Of a stretch of DNA of 64,000 nucleotides, positions 33,717 through 46,900 are shown piece by piece. Each line of letters starts with the position of its first letter. Position 1 is the first letter of the stretch. The stretch lies in assembly GCA_018257865.1 (NCBI GenBank), contig JAEUBA010000073.1:1-64000 (forward strand), written 5' to 3'. The position numbers and the translations under genes were made by a program. The stretch comes from Stereocaulon alpinum (lineage: Eukaryota > Ascomycota > Lecanoromycetes > Lecanorales > Stereocaulaceae). The notes under the pieces are model-generated. The model was not told the origin of the DNA and searched no databases. It worked only from the letters and a program-made list of their open reading frames with translations.

Positions 33717-34218
33717 GCCTGTCTCACACACTCAAGTAGCTATTATCGACATGGGACCGGGGCAACTGATTGTAATGCTCTCGCCAAGCCAGATTCTCAC
33801 CATCAAGCTATTCCATCTTCAGAAACGTCACGCCGACAAAATATGTTGAAGAAAGGGGCGAAGAGCCTGGGATGATAGTCAACACGTACCGCAGTTGTAC
33901 CCCAACAACGGTGCAAACATTGCCGTTCACAGGAAGCAGTGGATACCCACGTTACCTTAGGACTAGTCACGTCAGCAGAAAAAGAAGAGCTTTGGTCACA
34001 TAACCCTCGATCCGAATGGTCAGCCGTCAAAGTTCCAGAATTCTAGACTCAATCTGCAGAGTATATAGGTGTAGGCTTCACTATCTGAGTAGCTAGTAGT
34101 CTCCCACATATACCGAATTGTTATGCCTGCATTCCAAGGCTCCACCGACTATTGAAGGGCTTGGCAGCTCAAAACGTTTATTGATATTCCAGCATATAAA
34201 AGACAAAAAAAACAAAAA

Positions 34219-34246
34219 GGTTCGAGTTCGCGCCGAAGCTCGAACC
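34219..34246. other. 28-nt hairpin with a B-box-like arm and T-run on the minus strand
   Basis: GGTTCGAG (34,219-34,226) and CTCGAACC (34,239-34,246) form a perfect 8-bp stem around a 12-nt centre that can pair further (TTCG/CGAA). On the minus strand GGGTTCGAGC resembles a Pol III B box and is followed by a T-run. A full tRNA cloverleaf could not be folded, so this may be a tRNA-derived remnant or chance. Confidence 0.35.
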
Positions 34247-35335
34247 CTACTCCTCGGGCTACGGAATCGTTGGTTTAGTCTGTCTAAGCGCGTAACGCCC
34301 GGAAGCCGAGATACTTGCCTACAACTTACGAAGCACTTTTATACTCCCCAATCAGCAAGTACAATAACGCGCTGATGGAGTTCGTAATTGAGCATTGCCT
34401 ACGGATATCAGACGCGTTAACATACCTGACTTCTTTGTGTGGAAGTAACCAGGAGTATATCTATGCAGTAAGAATATCTCGCAACGGCGATTGTGTTGAG
34501 ATACGTGACACTTGGGATAAGTGAGATCTGCCTTTTCACTGTTAGTAGTTAGTTCGCTGTGAGATGTAAGTGATCTAGTCAAGACCGTCCAAGTTACACG
34601 GTAGATGGGTTGAACCATTTGGACCATTCTCTTCGCAGTTGCGTAGCAAATCCCATATCAGGCTAGCGCATTACCTTATCTGACACGGCTAAATGCCCTA
34701 GGCCTATCCTAGCTGGGATTTACCCGAATTTCTTCCAAGTCCTACACCCTCGCACCCCAAGACCATCACTTTCCAGCCCCTTTAAACTGGTGATGTAGAG
34801 AACCTAGACAGTCCAAACGTTTTAGGTTTTAGGTTAAACTATGAACCACGAAACAGCCCTATATTGTCCGGTTTGCGTTCCGGGCTGGATCGGTTGGAAT
34901 ATTGAGAGCCTTGCCGCGTTCTTCGAGAGCCAGCGTTTTAGCGTTTCTTGGCAATAACGTCGAGAATAAGGTATTGATAGGCAATGGGAGGGGTCTCTCT
35001 CTCTCTACCAGTTATAGACATTGATGGTTGATATCCAATTGTTTAGCTTCTAGCTCCTAGCTGCTAACCTCGGAGGACTTGTTTCCACGTAAAGCGATAG
35101 GTATGCAATGGCCTAGCTATAGGACAATATTATTCGACAACCTTGCCTTCAATAGCTATAGCCTTGTCACGATCCCTGGATACCAAGCATTCTCCAGCCC
35201 TGCTTATGTAGTCAGCAAAGCTCGGCATGCATATTGTCACGCATGTAGCCCGATGGAAAGCCTACCGACATGCGCAATCTCACCTATATCAATCCTTCAC
35301 TACTATCCAACCCCTCATTCGGCCCCCAACAACTT

Positions 35336-35978
35336 TCACCTAACCTGCTCCCCCCCCTTACAAGCCCCCGCATACAAAACCGTATGCGCCGGAATCTGAT
35401 TGTTCGCTGTAGGTATCTGTATAGCAACAGTATCCTTCTTACTCGGATAAACAGTTCTATGCCCCAAGGTGCTAACATTCTTCGTATCAGCAACGAGGAT
35501 AAGGCCGTGTCTACCGCCCTTTATAGTTGCTGTTTGCGTCGAGTTGGGTAGTGAGACTATTGCTTCTCCTGCTGTGAAGGCAACGTATCTAAGAAGGGTG
35601 TAATTAAATGAGTAAATGGAATCAACTGATCACGTTACGGGCGCATGAAATGATTGGGCTATGAAGAGGTAATGGAGAAACTCACTGCACAACAGGCGCA
35701 TTATGCAAGCCCCCATCAAACTCCGCCGGAAGAAGCCCAAAACTAGTCGCACCCGCTTTCCCCAACTGCGCAAACACTGCGCCTGCAGTTCCCGCCGCTG
35801 CAGATGTAATGAATGGTGCAGCCAATTGCCAGCATTCTATAACCGACTCTTTCTGCGCGTTGGCAGAGATAGTGGTTATGTTTAGGAATTTGGGTGTGGG
35901 TGCCGTGGTGGCCGCAGAGGAGGTCGCGCGAAAGAAGAGATGGAAGTGGAAGAGGAGGAAGAGGAGGGCGAAGGGCAT
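35336..35978 (-). CDS. Conserved-looking small secreted protein, cupin-like
   Basis: Two exons, 35,686-35,978 and 35,336-35,588, with a 97-nt intron (GTGAGT...CTTAG) join in phase to give 181 residues. The chosen ATG starts a signal peptide (MPFALLFLLFHFHLFF, then RATSSAATTA); an upstream in-frame ATG at 36,044 would add a second hydrophobic stretch. The mature protein has VIECWQLAAPFITSAAAGT, GLLPAEFDGGLHNAPVVQYV, VSLPNSTQTATIKGGRHGLI and LYAGACKGG. Two cysteines could form one disulfide. The pattern, with FDGGLHNAP followed by beta-strand-like segments and a Gly-His turn, resembles small secreted fungal proteins with a cupin-like fold that I recall from many ascomycetes, but I cannot give a name or function. 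The proline- and histidine-containing segment might bind metal, which is speculation. Confidence 0.7.
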
Positions 35979-37211
35979 GGTGAGTGGTAGGATTATTGAG
36001 ATGCGGGCTAGGTTCTTGATTGTAGCGCTTAATCCTACAAACATGCAGGGGCGATGGGAGATAAGATAAGGTAAAGATGTAGGGGTTGGGGAATGCAGGT
36101 AGGGATGTGATAGGTGATTGGAAATGCAGATGTAGAGACAGTCAGGCAGGCTTTAAGGTTGCGAGTTATTAGGACAAAACGTCAAAGGAGACATGGGAAG
36201 CTCTGATCGCAGGAATGATGGACGTCAATGGCTTACCTCTATCACCTTGTCCGCCTTGCAGTGGTCCTCTTAGCTCTCCTGCGTTAGCTGGTCTCAGTGT
36301 ATGACGCAATATTGCATGAAACTATTAGCGCTCTTCCCGAGGTAGGTGGTGGGATTCGGCGACTTTCTGCTGCCATGAGTGCAGGAACGCAAGAGCGACC
36401 GTTGACCAAGTCTCTGTTAGAGTTATTCCAAAGCCTCTACAAGTCTTGCCTTTGCTGTCTCCTACATAGTCCCACTGCCATAACTTTTAACTTTCTAACG
36501 GAGTTCTGAAGTCAGAAACATGTTTCACCGCTAATCGTGATTGCCGGGTAACACATACAGTAGATCGTAACGATGTCACGTGCAAACGGAAGTATCCGAA
36601 CGCCGTGGCTTTTTCAGCCCGCGACCGCAGCATGACGTCAGCTTTTCTGTTTCACTCTAGCTGCTAATCAATGCTTACCTTAGTGCTTACCATGCCGATC
36701 CCGCCTACCTCAAGTGTTTGTCAATTGGTGAATTCGAAGAATTGCAGGCAACCTACTACAAATGCGCACGAATTAGGCCACCCGCTCAATTTGGGGCGAA
36801 GCGCCATTCTGGTCTCGTCGATATCTGCCTTTCCCTGCTTTTGTGTCTTTACCGCTGCCATGCTGCAGTCATCTGCGGAGACGTACACCTTGCTCGAAAG
36901 GCAACCAAGCTAAATAGGGTCTGCGCATTCTAGCTGCAGCATATCTTCACATGGATCTTTCAGCGCTGCTCTTCTTGAAATATGTGCTGTTGCGACCTGC
37001 TTTCGTATTCTCCCAGCCTCTGCTTTGGTATTTCATGTTGATACAAGAACATGTTCCGTACTCGCAAGTCCATCGGATTGATGTAGATGCGTCATCTCTA
37101 TTGATTCCCATACAGCGGGATATCTTTCGTCTTGCTTCTCTCCAAAATTCTCTCCCTCACATTTTCACGCCAGCGAACCTAAGTGTCTGAAGACCTTGAT
37201 ATCTTCTCACC
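35979..37211. other. Divergent intergenic region
   Basis: About 1.2 kb between the starts of the small secreted protein (minus) and the rhodopsin-like gene (plus). Only short unsupported frames occur. It should contain both promoters; no specific site is recognised. Confidence 0.45.
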
Positions 37212-38589
37212 ATGGCGACCTCGCATCCAGACCTAAACTTGACTCTAGCGATGCCAGCACCAACAGGCCAACACTCCCAGCTCATCAATCCGCCCTCGCA
37301 GAATTACCCCACAATAGTCTGCCTGGTCCTCGCCATTGTGCTTTCCGCCATTTTTATCGCCATACGCTTTTATACTCGGTATCGTGTAACGCGCAAGCTC
37401 TGGTGGGATGATTGTAAGCCCAAGCGCCGGAAACAGTTGATGATAACTGGCACCCTAATACTTGGATAGGGACATGCCTACTAGGCTGGGTATTTCTTGT
37501 CGCGCTGGCAGGTCTGCTCCTCGACGGTTTGAACTATGGAGGTGGCAGTGATTTATGGAATGTTTCGAAAGCAAAATACGCAATTTTTAGAAAGGTTAGT
37601 AACCACTCCAGAGCAATCGGTGGTGGCTCTTGGATTGACACAATCTGCCAGCAATTCCATGACGTCGAGATAGTCGCCCGCGTAGGAATGTTTTTCACCA
37701 AAGCTTCCATACTTCTATTCTACCAGCGTCTCTTCGTCCCGCCTGGTATACGGTGGACCCGAATTTGGTGGGCAATCTGGTTCGTCTTCTGGTGGAATTG
37801 TCTGTATGCCATTGCTCTCGTCTTGGCTGTCGCTTCTGAATGCGTCAATAAAGGTGCCATTGTGGCCGAGGGAAAGCAGTGCGTGGACGAGTACGCGGTC
37901 TTGATATGCGCAAGCGTGATTAATGTCACTACCGACCTTATGATCTTGATCATTCCTATTGTCGCTATATGGGGTCTGCATATGCCCGCGGAGAAGAAGT
38001 GGAGGTTGTCTGCTGTATTTGCTGTTGGAAGTCTGTGAGTTCCTTCCCCTTCCGGCCAAGAGGTCCGAAAGCTAGCTTATAATCCATTGAGCTGATGGTC
38101 TGTCTCTTCAGTGGTGTTGCGGCCAGTGTCGCTCGACTAGGGTACCAGATTCCGGAAGCCAAGGATCCGAATAAAACCATCATCATAACGATTCTGTCAT
38201 TGATCAAGTATGTCCATCTCCACAACCTCGCATGCCACAAGTCACAAGGGCTAACTTATCCTATCCCTCACAGTACCGCCGAACAGTTCATTGGCATTGT
38301 TGTCTCTTGCATGCCCATTCTCCCCGCCTTCTACCACCACATCTCTTCCCAGCTCTCGCAATCAGGGTATTCAGGCACAAGCGGCCCTAGTAATAACATC
38401 ATGCCCATTGTGTTGGGCCATCGAAATGATAGCTCGAAAGGTTCTCGGACTCGGCCGAGGGATCCGTATCCGCTGGACAGTATTAGGGGTTATGAGGAGC
38501 TGAATGACACCGAGGCGCAACGGCATGAGAAGGGGGCCGGAGGGATGGTCAGGGATGTGGAGATGAGTGTTATTGTTGAGCATAGATGA
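37212..38589 (+). CDS. Rhodopsin-like integral membrane protein (PTH11/SAT4-type, PF20684)
   Basis: Five exons (37,212-37,413; 37,470-37,594; 37,652-38,034; 38,112-38,207; 38,274-38,589) join in phase to give 373 residues. Seven hydrophobic segments are expected; visible ones include IVCLVLAIVLSAIFIAIRFY, LLGWVFLVALAGLLLDGL, FFTKASILLFYQRLFVP, WWAIWFVFWWNCLYAIALVL, VLICASVINVTTDLMILIIP and FIGIVVSCMPILPAFYHHI. The family signature WWDD after RFYTRYRVTRKL is present across the first splice junction. The C-terminal 90 residues are polar and cytosolic-like. There is no CFEM domain. Members include PTH11 of the rice blast fungus and many orphan proteins; ligand and role are unknown. The second intron (57 nt) is a multiple of three and has no stop, so it could be retained to add 19 residues. 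Confidence 0.88.
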
Positions 38590-38870
38590 CCTGAAGGTCG
38601 TCAAAATTAGGTGACTCACCGGGCCATGCTTGGTCTGTTATAAGGAATGATGTCCATGCAAAGTAATTTCATCGTAGAGGAGGCCAGAATTCCAACGCGA
38701 GGCCTAGCAGCCGAGCCCTGATTTTCCGCAATAAACCTTATAGAACCGCCGCTGCTTGTTGAAGGGCCTGGACTGCGTACGTCGAGCTCATTTTCTGATC
38801 CACGTATTGCTCCTGCGTCGGTCGAACATCGAGGTTTTAGAGGCTTTACAACTCGTTCCTTTTCCGAGAC

Positions 38871-40487
38871 TTATCCCCAGTCATCCAACTCCTCATCCAC
38901 CTTAGTTCCCAGGTCTATGTCCTCTAGGAATGTGCTTGCTCTCAGCTCCTCAGGCAGATACTGCTGCTTCACTTTCCCATTCACATAATTAGGATTATAC
39001 TTGTACTCCTTTCCGTAACCCATCTCCTTCATTAGCCTGGTTGGCGCGTTCCGAAGATGTACTGGAATCGGCAATCCAGCGACGCCGGGTTCTTCTAGCG
39101 CCGCTATTGCGTTGCCGAGTCCTCTGTACGCTCTAGTGCTCTTCTTACTGAGAGCAAGAGCGACGGCGCAGTGAGCGAGATTTATACGGGCTTCTGGCAT
39201 GCCGATCTTTTCTGCAGCGGTGTAGGTTGAAGTGGCCAATGTGAGCATGCTGTTGTCCGCAAGACCAACGTCCTCGCTAGCAATCACCACCATCCGCCGT
39301 GCAATGTAAAGCGCGTCTTCACCGGACTGTAACATGCGGGCGAGATAATACAGCGCGGCTTGGGGGTCTGACCCACGGACCGACTTGTGGAACGCAGAGA
39401 TGGTATCATAATGCTGATCCCCAGCCCGATCATAGACCAGCGTCTTCGTCAATGCAGTCTTAATGTTTTCTTTTGTCGTCTCTGGCCTCCTCGACAAATC
39501 CATAGCCAGCTCCAGTAGATTCAACGCAGTCCTTGCATCTCCATCTCCAAACGCAGCGAGATACTTTATCAGTTCCTCATCAACGAGGTCGCTCGGATCG
39601 TAGTTGGGACCCTCGATGTGCAACGCCCTTTTCAAGATTGAGGTCACATTTTCCGTCGTAAGTTTCACAAGCGTGAAAGTCCTGCACCTGCTCAACAGCG
39701 CACTCTGCACCTTAAAACTCGGGTTCTCAGTCGTCGCTCCTATCAAGGTTACTGTCCCAGCCTCCACAGGACCCAAAAACACGTCTTGCTGATTCTTACT
39801 GAACCGATGAATCTCATCACAGAATATGATTGTCTTTCGTCCCGTCAGGCCCAACTCGCTCTTCGCTTCTGCAAAAAGCTTCTTGCACTCTGCAACACCA
39901 GAGCTAGTGCTATTGATCTCCACGAAGCGACTGCCGACCATGTGTGCTATGACGCGTGCGATTGTAGTCTTCCCGGTACCTGCGCTACCCCAAAGTATCA
40001 TTGATGGGACGCGATCTGATTCTATTAAGCCGCGGAGGACACCTTGGGGACCCACGAGGTCTTGGCCTTGAACTTCATCGAGGGTACGCGGGCGCATTCG
40101 TTCGGCGAGAGGTTGGGCACGTTGGGCAGCAGTAGTTTTCAGCCGTTTTGAGGAAGGCTCATCTGGGGGGGAAGTTGAATTTTGCGTGATGATGGCTTCG
40201 AATGACGAATCTGGAGAGGGACGCTTAGTGCTTGTGGAATGCGAGAGGACTGGCTGATTCCCGTTCGTAAGAGCATTGCCAGCATCATGAGAAGGCTGCC
40301 TCCTTTCGACATGCGTTGGAGGACTAGCTCCTGTAGCTTTCTTGCTTGAGGATGTCCGAAAGAAGTTCGCGACTTGTGGGGAATGGCTATCTGGACCTTC
40401 GTCAACGAACGCCTCGCAGCCGGAGTCGATGTGGGCATTTATGTTGGCCTGCTTGACAAGCTTGCTGCATATTGGGCAGCTTACCAT
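38871..40487 (-). CDS. MGS1: AAA ATPase Mgs1/WRNIP1 (RarA family)
   Basis: A 538-residue single-exon protein acting in DNA-damage tolerance at replication forks in the nucleus. The ATG at 40,487 is chosen because it puts a ubiquitin-binding UBZ-type zinc finger at the N-terminus (MVSCPICSKLVKQANINAH, then IDSGC; ligands Cys4, Cys7, His19, Cys24), as in WRNIP1; the frame is open 200 nt further upstream, but that part is not family-like. After a disordered Ser-rich linker come PLAERMRPRTLDEVQGQ, Walker A GSAGTGKTT (167-175), Walker B IIFCDEIHRF with Asp224-Glu225, GATTENPSF (sensor 1), SRCRTFTLVKL, and the RarA C-terminal region (EDALYIARRMVVIASEDVGLA; LPIPVHLRNAPTRLMKEMGY). All key residues are present. 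It diverges from the DOCK gene across about 490 bp. Confidence 0.95.
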   Translation of the reverse strand: MVSCPICSKLVKQANINAHIDSGCEAFVDEGPDSHSPQVANFFRTSSSKKATGASPPTHVERRQPSHDAGNALTNGNQPVLSHSTSTKRPSPDSSFEAIITQNSTSPPDEPSSKRLKTTAAQRAQPLAERMRPRTLDEVQGQDLVGPQGVLRGLIESDRVPSMILWGSAGTGKTTIARVIAHMVGSRFVEINSTSSGVAECKKLFAEAKSELGLTGRKTIIFCDEIHRFSKNQQDVFLGPVEAGTVTLIGATTENPSFKVQSALLSRCRTFTLVKLTTENVTSILKRALHIEGPNYDPSDLVDEELIKYLAAFGDGDARTALNLLELAMDLSRRPETTKENIKTALTKTLVYDRAGDQHYDTISAFHKSVRGSDPQAALYYLARMLQSGEDALYIARRMVVIASEDVGLADNSMLTLATSTYTAAEKIGMPEARINLAHCAVALALSKKSTRAYRGLGNAIAALEEPGVAGLPIPVHLRNAPTRLMKEMGYGKEYKYNPNYVNGKVKQQYLPEELRASTFLEDIDLGTKVDEELDDWG

Positions 40488-40981
40488 AGTAGCAAGATTG
40501 GAGGAAGGGTTGCGTATCTCAACGCGTCGAAAGCAACGGTCGATCGAGCTTGCTGGCGGATGTAAATCCGGCTTTAAGGATATAGCACTAATACTAGCGT
40601 CAAACCCCTGTAGGCCAACTAAAAAAGTGCTCCTAAATCGCGTACCTGTGTCCAGCACCTCGATACCCCCTACTGATAGTTCAGTCAACGGATTGGATTG
40701 ACCTTGCTGGAGTTCCTGGTGTTAGATTTCGTTTCCTGTACAATATCTATCCATAGCCTGCGTGCCTTGGCCCCCAAGTTTTAACATCTCTTGCTTCAAT
40801 CTGCTCGGCATCTTGCAGAAGAAAGCAAACAAAGCGCATGCAGCACTTCACTGGCAAGAACAGAGGCTCAACAGGTTGATGTCCAAAGCCAAACCTGTTA
40901 GGCTCGCGTGGAGGGAGCTAGCCCGTCGAGAGCGCAACCATCCCTCTCAGCGCCGCAGTACACGAAGCGGCGCTAGTCGAC
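40488..40981. promoter_or_regulatory. Shared divergent promoter region of MGS1 and the DOCK gene
   Basis: Only 494 bp separate the two predicted start codons. The region has normal composition and must contain both promoters and 5' leaders. No specific binding site is claimed. Confidence 0.5.
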
Positions 40982-43900
40982 ATGCCATGGAGACCTCTGC
41001 CTCGAATAGCTTTCGCTGTCGCTACGTATCCCTTTGCGGCCTCCTCACCAGCAGACCTCCCTCTCGAAATTGGTGACGAGCTATATATCATTGAGCAAGG
41101 GGGACAGGATAGTTCATGGTTCCGTGGCTATCTAGTGGCCCCACCGTCCCTGCTCGCCGGATTAACCAGCGTGAAAGGGCAAACATTGGAAGCAAGAGTC
41201 TTTTCTGGCATCTTTCCCAGATGTTGTGTGGAAGTACGAGAAGTGCTCGGAGAAGCAGGGGTAGACGGAAACGCGCAGGGCTCTCAGATTATTGGTGACA
41301 GTCCAATACCTAATCTGTTGAACGGCGATTCACTTAGAGGGTCAGGCTCTTCAGCCCACAAGAGCAGTGTCCGCCGGAAGATAAGCAACAGCTCCGTTGG
41401 ACCAAATGGTCTAGCGGTGAACGGCGACAACCCGAGAATCCCAGCTCTCACAAAGCGGCCAGCTCGTACCTCTTCGCGAGCGTCGAACCATACCAATGGT
41501 CAGGGTCTATCACGAAAACTGTCACATCGGTCCATTGCAAGCTCCCAACACAGGTCCTCCTCCCGCCCATTCACGCCAACATCTGACGGCCCTCGTGATC
41601 CCAATGCAAGGCGACCACAAGCACCAGTCCCAATGCTAAAGATAGGAGACGAGACCCCAACTTCCACTTCCGAGCCTCTGGTCGATGAAGTTGCCTCCTG
41701 CCTCCGCGAATGGCACTCGAAAAATCTTCACGAGTTGCTGCTCAATCGGCGTTACTCTGTGCTCGAGAAAGTCTCGGATCTTGTGAATCGTTTAGACCTA
41801 GCCCGTAGGCAGCTTCTACACAATGTTCTCACCGCGCAAGAGCTTGCAGTTTTGAGGGAAGAGATCGTCTGGAATCTAGTTGATGGCAACAAGATGCTGA
41901 GCAAAGAGGTCATTGTCCGAGACCCAAGGCAGCACGGTCGCCTGCTAACCGGCGAAGATTCTGCGATTGAGTTGACAAAGCTTCAGTCGACGATGAGCTT
42001 GCTCGATAGGCCGCCCGTGTTTCATCATGATCCCGTAACTCTCCATCACTTCATGGTAGATGTAAAGGCTTTCACTAACAATGGACTGATTGCACCCACC
42101 CTAACTATCTATCTCTGCTCTCGGAGCCCTGGCGAGCCACCCAAAGCTCTTACGGAATCCTTCGTAATTGATCTTCCCACACAAGAAGATTTCGAGCAAA
42201 CAGCTTCGTTGGGCAGATTTCGAACACTGTTTACTGACTTGACGCCAAACGACGTTGGAGATGCATCGAGACCGGGGCAAGATATTTGCATAGTGATCAA
42301 GGTTCAAGCAAGTCAACCACTCCAGAGGCCTTCAATTACCAGCCCCCTCAAGCCGAAGTACATTGATGAGAATGGGTCAGTGAGCAGGCCGATCACAAGC
42401 AATCAGTCAAGCACGAATGCTGGAAAAGGAGGTAGACAAAGCCTGATGTGGGCGCAGAAACTCGGCAGTGTCCGAAATAGAGCACCGCATGAAACCAAGA
42501 CATTGCAGCGCCCGCCTACTGGGGACTCTTCCAATTCCATGGCAAATGGATATCGGCCTACAACTCAGGACAGCTCTCGAGCTATGACACAAGAAGGGAC
42601 GCAATACGTGAAGCGCAATATTGGCGTTGGCATAGTTAGTATCAAGCAAGTTTTTGGGCATGGTACCGCCGGAGACGGACACATAGTAATCTGGACACCT
42701 GCTGAGGTAGGCAACGAGAGTCAGACCTTGATGGAGGACTTCGATGAGCTTGTACGTGACCTCATGACCAGTCAAAGCGGCGCATATGTCAAGTCTAAGG
42801 CCATAGATCACATTCGTCTTGGGTTTCAATCTTTCGCTAGTCCGGACGCGAACGATCTCATTCTCAAAACGCCAACACTGTTGCAGAATGTTCTCCCCAC
42901 GCCCAAGATCGACTTCCCTGGTGCTCCCACCAAAGCCCGGTCCGATATCTATGTCACAATATCCGAAGCTTTCCTACCTCGTCAAGCTTTGCTATCACAT
43001 CCTCAGCGTGGCACGGTGCAGATCTCTTCGAGCTTAGAACTGAAGAATGTCCAGCTCACTCTTGAAGTTCGGAAGAAAAATGGCGAGCGGATAGAGCGCT
43101 GCATCTTCCCAGGCTCCAATAGTGTAGGGCAGACTGCATGGCGTACATCAGCTGTCGAACGTGGCGAAGGCTGGAATCAATTGATCAAACTCGCAATACC
43201 GACTGCTGACGTTCCTGACGCCCACCTAATCATGAGCGTTGCCGATGCCCCTGGTTTCCCTTTCGCTCTCAGCTGGATGCCCCTCTGGGCCGAGGATGCC
43301 TTCATCAAGAACGGAACCCATGCGCCTCTGTTGTATTTGTATGACAAGACGACATCGAGTTCAGACAATGGTAAAGGAGCCTATCTTGGATTCCCTTGGG
43401 ATTCAAAGGGCAGGTACGGAGATACCAAGGACGAGACTTTGACCGGCCCTGTTGCAATCTTGAAGCTTCAAACCGAGCTCTGTAGCACACATTTTTCACA
43501 AGATACTATCCTGCTTGGTATTCTTAGGTGGAGGGAACAGCGTGGGGACCAAATCTTGGATCTTCTGAAGCGTTTTGCTTTCGTCCCTGAGATTGAGATT
43601 GTAAAGCTGGTCAGTGATGTATTCGATGCATTATTCGGGATCTTGGTCGAGAACGCAGGCGAGGATGAGTTTGAGGACTCGATCTTTAATGCCCTCGTTA
43701 TAGTCCTGGGCATCGTTCACGACCGTCGATTCAACTTGGGACCTTTCGTGGATGGCTATGCAGCCACCAGATTCGACCATCCTTTCGCAACTCCTTGCTT
43801 GATTAGAAGCTACCTTCGACTCTTAGCCAACCCTGCTGATCCACATAAATCGAGAAGGGTTCGAGCTACTTTCAAGGTTGGCCGCCAGATTCTGAAATTC

Positions 43901-46900
43901 ATCGTTTCTGCTCGGAGGAGGCAAGAGATGAAAGAGGCGGGCATTGGGGCGAACACACAACCGACTTTCAAACGAGATCTAAAGGCAATTTTCCACGCCT
44001 TCCAAAGGTTGATGAAGGATGCCACACCAATTCTCGTAGGAAGCAAGACCTTGGTTGTCCAACACATGCACACATGGCTCCCAGAATTGAAAGGCGTGTT
44101 CTCTGAGGAAGAGATACTCGATATCGCCACAAAGTTCTTAGAATCTTGCTCAGAGGTACAGGGCAAACTGACACTCTACAAGCTGGTACTTATACTCAAT
44201 CTCACTGATGAGGATTTATTCTCTCATCGCGACATACGGCACAAGGTCTGTGGCCTTACTTCGACCTGGATAGAGCCTTACTGGGGATTCAATTCCGACT
44301 CCACTCAGTGGCGCGAGCAGGTGCGGCTGTGTTGTTCAATTGTGTCCCGTCAAGTACATGAGTCCCCCGTCAATGGGTTCGGCTACTTTAGGAAAGCGAT
44401 CCAGTCATATCGTAGTCTTCTGGTATCAACGGGGAAGAAAGCGGACACTCTTTCCCTCCTCTTTCCAAGTACATACCCGTTCCCGTCAAAGTCGCTTCCC
44501 CAGTCTGCCGAATTCGACGAAGCGCTCACTGAGCTTGCTGGGCTTCTTGCTACGTTATCGAGGACGCCGTTCGGAAATCACGTCGACAGGTCCAAACCGG
44601 AGTGTACAGACCTGTTGCATGATGGTTTGGATGTCATTATGTCGGTCCTTTCCGGAGCTGCTTTCCCCAAATCTTGGTTGAGTCTCTACGTTTTTCACCA
44701 CAGGTCGTCGCTCCAGATGCTCGAAACACTATCCGACTTTATGATAAGCGAATGCATTCCCTCTCCCGATGATGCGGATGACTTTAACACAGAGCTTTGG
44801 AGCAACTACTTCCTGACTCTGCTCACACTTGTTCGAGGAGACATTCTAGCTCTAGAGACATTTCCTGAGCAGAAACGACGAGCCGTGTGGAAGATTGCCG
44901 GAGATGTCCGAGAACAAGGCGCAGTTCTTCTGAAACGAAGCTGGGAAGCAATCGGCTGGGAGGCAACATTTGATGAACAGACGCGCTACGGGTTGTCCCG
45001 CCTAGGCGGCTTCCAGGTGCAGTACGTGCCCAGCCTTGTCGCACCCATTCTAGAGCTGTGCTTGAGCGTACACGAAGGCCTAAGAAATGTTGCCGTCCGG
45101 ATCTTGCAAGCTATGATCATCAGTGAATGGACACTGAGCGAGGATTTATCTGTCATTCAGGCAGAGATGGTCGACTGTCTTGAGATGTTGTTTCAGTCAA
45201 GGAACATGGGAGAGAGCTTGGTCATAAAGATGTTTGTGAACGAGCTGCTTGATTTATTCGAGCCGCTTGCTCGTGTTTCGGGTGATCCAATGTGGCAAGC
45301 CATCAAGGAGATGATCGCCACCATCGATGAGCTTCTGGAGCTTTTGGCGGCTGTGCATAGTCCTGATATCACCGAGGCCTTGCGAATTTTGAACACCCTT
45401 CAGCTAATGAACTTTCTCAAAGACATGCAAAAAGTGGACATCTTCATACGTTACGTTCACCAGCTGGCTGAAGTACAAGCGAAGCTTAACAACAAGACCG
45501 AGGCAGGCCTAGCACTACGGCTTCATGCAGACCAATACACTTGGGAATCGACGAACGTCAGGCCACTTACCGATCCGAATTATCCTGAGCAATCGTCCTT
45601 CGAGCGCAAAGAGCGACTTTACTTTGAGATGATCAACTATCTCGAAGAGGGGGAAGCCTGGGAGAGTGCTCTGACCAATTATCGAGAGCTCGCCGATCAA
45701 TATGAGCATACGCATTACGATTTTGCTAAGCTCGCAAGGACGCAGCGATCTATGGCGAAGATCTATGAGACCATTGCGAGAGGTGATTGGCAGTTGCCCA
45801 GGTACTTCAGAGTCACCTATCATGGGCTAGGCTTTCCATCTAGTCTCAGAGGCAAAGAGTTCATCTACGAGGGCGAGCCGTCTGAAAGGCAGTCAGCATT
45901 CACTGATCGCATGCGACAGCTTCATCCTTCGGCTCACGTTGTTCCAAAGGGAGAAGTCGAAGATCTAGAAGGTCAATATCTACAGATCACTCCTGTCAGC
46001 CCATATCGAGATCTTGGACACCCAATCTATCAGCAGTCGAAGGTAGCCCAATCCACCCGCGATTTTGTCACGACTTCAAGACCATATCGCTTTGCAGTCA
46101 CGTCGAAACGGCATTCTCCATCATCAGGCGTCCATAATCAGTGGGTTGAGAAAACGGTCTACAGTACCAAGGAGTCATTCCCAACAATTCTGCGAAGAAG
46201 CGAAGTCCTGGCAGTGGATGTGGTGCGGCTGTCACCTCTTCAGACGGCTGTTGAGAGAACTACACGCAAGACCTCTGAAGTTTCTGCAATCGAAAGGAGG
46301 ATCAGCAATGGCGACGAGTCAATGTTCCCAACCCTCACGGATACCGTCATGTCGTCCGTCGACCCATCCTCAGCGGCATCGGTAGCACGGTACCGTCAGC
46401 TTCTCCCAACAGTATCAGAGGGAGATGATGAAGACGCTGACGAGTCTGTCCTATCGCCCCTTCAGAACGCACTACATATTGCACTGCTCGAGCACGTCTC
46501 GATGATAAAGCACTGCTTATCCCAATACGTACGCCCTGATCACGTTCACACCCGAGCCTTCCTCACCGACAATCTCAAAGAGACTTTTGACCCCGAGATG
46601 GCCATCTTAGCACCCAATTCAGTCCCAGCAGCAGAGCCACCTTCCTTCCTCTATTCACCACCTCAATCGTTTGCCGGTCTTTCGACATCTACTACACCTG
46701 CGTTGACGAATGGCGCCTCACCCACCTCTCCGCAGCAGCCACCAGATGCACAGCCAACTCCACTCTCCAACGTCAGCCTCAACTTTCTAAAGACATCGCC
46801 TCAAAGGGTTGTGAAAGCCAATGGCTCCGCCTCTGGCCCCTCAGCTCCTTCGGATGACGGCTCTTCGTCAGTCAACCTTAGCCAGGGTCGCAACAACTCT

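Larger units (their letters stand above)
33110..35335. other. Gene-poor region with structured repeats
   Basis: About 2.2 kb without a supported gene. It contains a foldback repeat (33,536-33,716) and a short hairpin (34,219-34,246), each listed separately, plus a (TC)n run near 34,995. Short frames on both strands carry no domain or signal peptide I trust. Confidence 0.4.
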
